From positions 2,356,001 to 2,420,000 of the forward strand of contig JAVHNS010000003.1 in the NCBI GenBank assembly GCA_036872755.1: 64,000 nucleotides of DNA, in the 5' to 3' direction. The stretch is from Orbilia blumenaviensis (taxonomy: Eukaryota; Ascomycota; Orbiliomycetes; Orbiliales; Orbiliaceae). Below are positions 62,447 through 64,000 of this stretch, one piece after another. Below the pieces are notes generated by a model. It was not told the DNA's origin, ran no database searches, and saw only the letters and a list, made by a program, of their open reading frames with translations. How positions within the stretch are numbered: position 1 is the stretch's first letter; each line of letters opens with the position of its first letter. The position numbers were made by a program, and so were the translations under genes.

Positions 62447-64000
62447 GCATTATGGGTATGATTTTGTACAGTTAATTAAAACTTTGAGTTCCAGTCGTCT
62501 CGTCTTGGTTCCGAAGCACCCGAGCGAGGCGGGATAGACTTGCCACCAATTGAATCAACCCCAAGCTGCATATCTACTACCTTGATTGACTCTCCGTTTA
62601 TTTCGCCGACATGTAGCATATAGTCTATAGCTACCCTATAGCTACCGACTTACTAAAAGTCAAGGTGTGCATAGTATGTGGCATGCGCATACGGAGAAAT
62701 CTATAGCGAGAGGGGGAGGGGTTCGAAGGCCAGGCCATGGGATGACCTCACCAAGCATACGGGCTGCATAGGCAGGGTCCTTCTAGAAGGCTTCCGTCTG
62801 AGTCTCAAAGCTCGACCTCCCGTTCGCCGAATATCAGCATGAGTCTGAACAAGGTAAGACTCTGTACTCACACCCCTAGGTAGAATGGGACAGGATTAAG
62901 TAAGCCAGTGCTAACTACTGAAGCGGGCATACAATAATGTTTGCCAGTCACTGCACTGCAGCATGCGCATGCAGGCTCCTTGAAGCCATCTCAAACGCCT
63001 CACCGATCCATCGACGCCCATTGACCAATTGATGGCATATTTATGATATCATGAGCGAATATGGAAATGTTTCTCAAATCCAAATAACATCTGCACAGTA
63101 TCGGGGGGGAAATAGAAAAATCTCAAGATGTAACGTGTGTACGTAAGAAACAGATCTACGGAAAACGGTCGGGGACGCAGGGAGCTCAATCTCAAATATC
63201 CCTCTTTCATTGACCCATAAGAGCTCAGGATATCGATAGCCAGGACAGGATCAAGCCTGCACGACCAGGTATCTTCACCTTGGGCTGTTATGCACCTGTT
63301 TGTTTCCGGAAGCCCTCATGAGGGGCCACACACAAACTGCTATTCAGGCCTGTCGTACGAGCGGCACGATGTCTTGCACTCGTATGCTTGATGGGGAAGA
63401 TATAAACGGCTGGCGCGGGACCCTGGCAGCTAGGTGAATGGAATTGCGATTGAATCCCGGCTCGAAAGGCACCATGACGACATTTCCGTACGAGATATCC
63501 ACTGAAAAGCTTGATCACGGCGCCAAAATTTTCCAGCAACGGGGAGAGCCGAATAATAGGTAGTTGATGGTACCAATTTAGAATAAGAAGTCTCGATGTC
63601 TAGTTGACGTGCGGTATTTTGAGGGTGGACATTTATGGCCTGGCCCAACGAGACCAGCCTACAGTGGCCTAGACATGAGATAAGGATGGTCGATGAGGAC
63701 CGCCGGAGTACTAGTAACGTACCCTTACCAGTCGCCTTGTTCTTTTTCCACGGGAATGGAAGTGGTCGTTTCTACGCGCTTGTCAGTCCCATGCCTATAG
63801 ACGGACACAAGCTGAGCTCAAGTCCCTGGCTGGGACACTAGGGTGATTATTCATCAATTCGGCCGGTCCAGAAAGGGTTGTTGGTGGTAAGTACTGTGTA
63901 CTTGTGGCCACCGATGCACCATCACCCTACCCCGGCTGAAGATGCAACGGGCCATGGGTTGGCATGTTCTATCGAGTGTTCTCTGGAAAATATCTTCCAG

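Larger units (their letters stand above)
61379..64000. other. terminal 2.6 kb without a supported gene
   Basis: No conserved coding region is recognised. Overlapping frames exist on both strands near 61804-62187 (minus 127 aa, plus 98 aa), partly built from a GTTGAC/TTTGAC repeat (61890-61923). A GATCAT palindromic array lies at 62427-62446. Frames at 63288-63648 (-) and 63635-63841 (+) have no features. The carrier promoter should lie in 61379-61800. Confidence 0.5.

Overview
This 64 kb window is nuclear DNA of a filamentous ascomycete (Pezizomycotina). Most genes are split by short introns (about 42-130 nt) with GT..AG ends and CTAAC/CTAAT-like branch points. The gene set includes a white-collar-1 photoreceptor with a GATA finger, a fungal RasGAP, an MNN1-type mannosyltransferase, a SLM1-type TORC2 effector and a fungal NACHT-WD40 NLR. 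Spacers are long, AT-rich, and carry homopolymers and TACCTACCTAGGTAGG-like words. I cannot resolve the class from this sequence alone. No rRNA, convincing tRNA, intact transposon or CRISPR array was seen.

Layout. 0.3-2.9 kb (+): Rrp6 exosome exonuclease. 4.8-6.9 kb (+): GT23-like, FUT8-related glycosyltransferase. 6.9-14.8 kb: gene-free, simple repeats. 14.8-17.6 kb (+): RasGAP of the Sar1/GapA type. 19.0-21.1 kb (-): MNN1-type alpha-mannosyltransferase. 23.6-24.1 kb (+): unknown 134-aa protein. 24.7-25.7 kb (-): Mis14/Nsl1-like kinetochore subunit. 26.5-27.8 kb (-): Sec14. 29.1-30.8 kb (-): Sds23 CBS protein. 33.4-37.8 kb (+): SesA-like/NACHT/WD40 NLR. 39.9-42.5 kb (+): SLM1-like BAR/PH protein. 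45.1-46.3 kb (+): one-exon membrane-segment/ubiquitin/ADP-ribosyltransferase-like fusion. 47.9-49.4 kb (+): CaMKI-like kinase. 50.1-52.5 kb (+): Nop9. 54.4-57.5 kb (+): WC-1. 58.1-59.6 kb (+): mitochondrial ribosomal protein uS2m. 59.9-61.4 kb (-): YMC-type mitochondrial carrier with three tiny exons. The last 2.6 kb shows no supported gene.

The genes do not form a cluster with one function. Most are housekeeping: RNA processing (Rrp6, Nop9), Golgi glycosylation and lipid traffic (MNN1-like, GT23-like, Sec14), signalling (RasGAP, CaMK, Sds23, Slm1), mitochondria (uS2m, carrier) and chromosome segregation (Mis14). The accessory-looking part is about 31-47 kb, which is gene-poor and holds the NLR and the ubiquitin-ART fusion. 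The fusion is the best candidate here for an undescribed system: a ubiquitin-like domain keeping Lys48 and the terminal Gly-Gly sits directly in front of a PARP-like H-Y domain, behind a hydrophobic segment. Exon boundaries given below were worked out by hand from reading frame, splice signals and remembered family conservation, so transcripts should confirm them.
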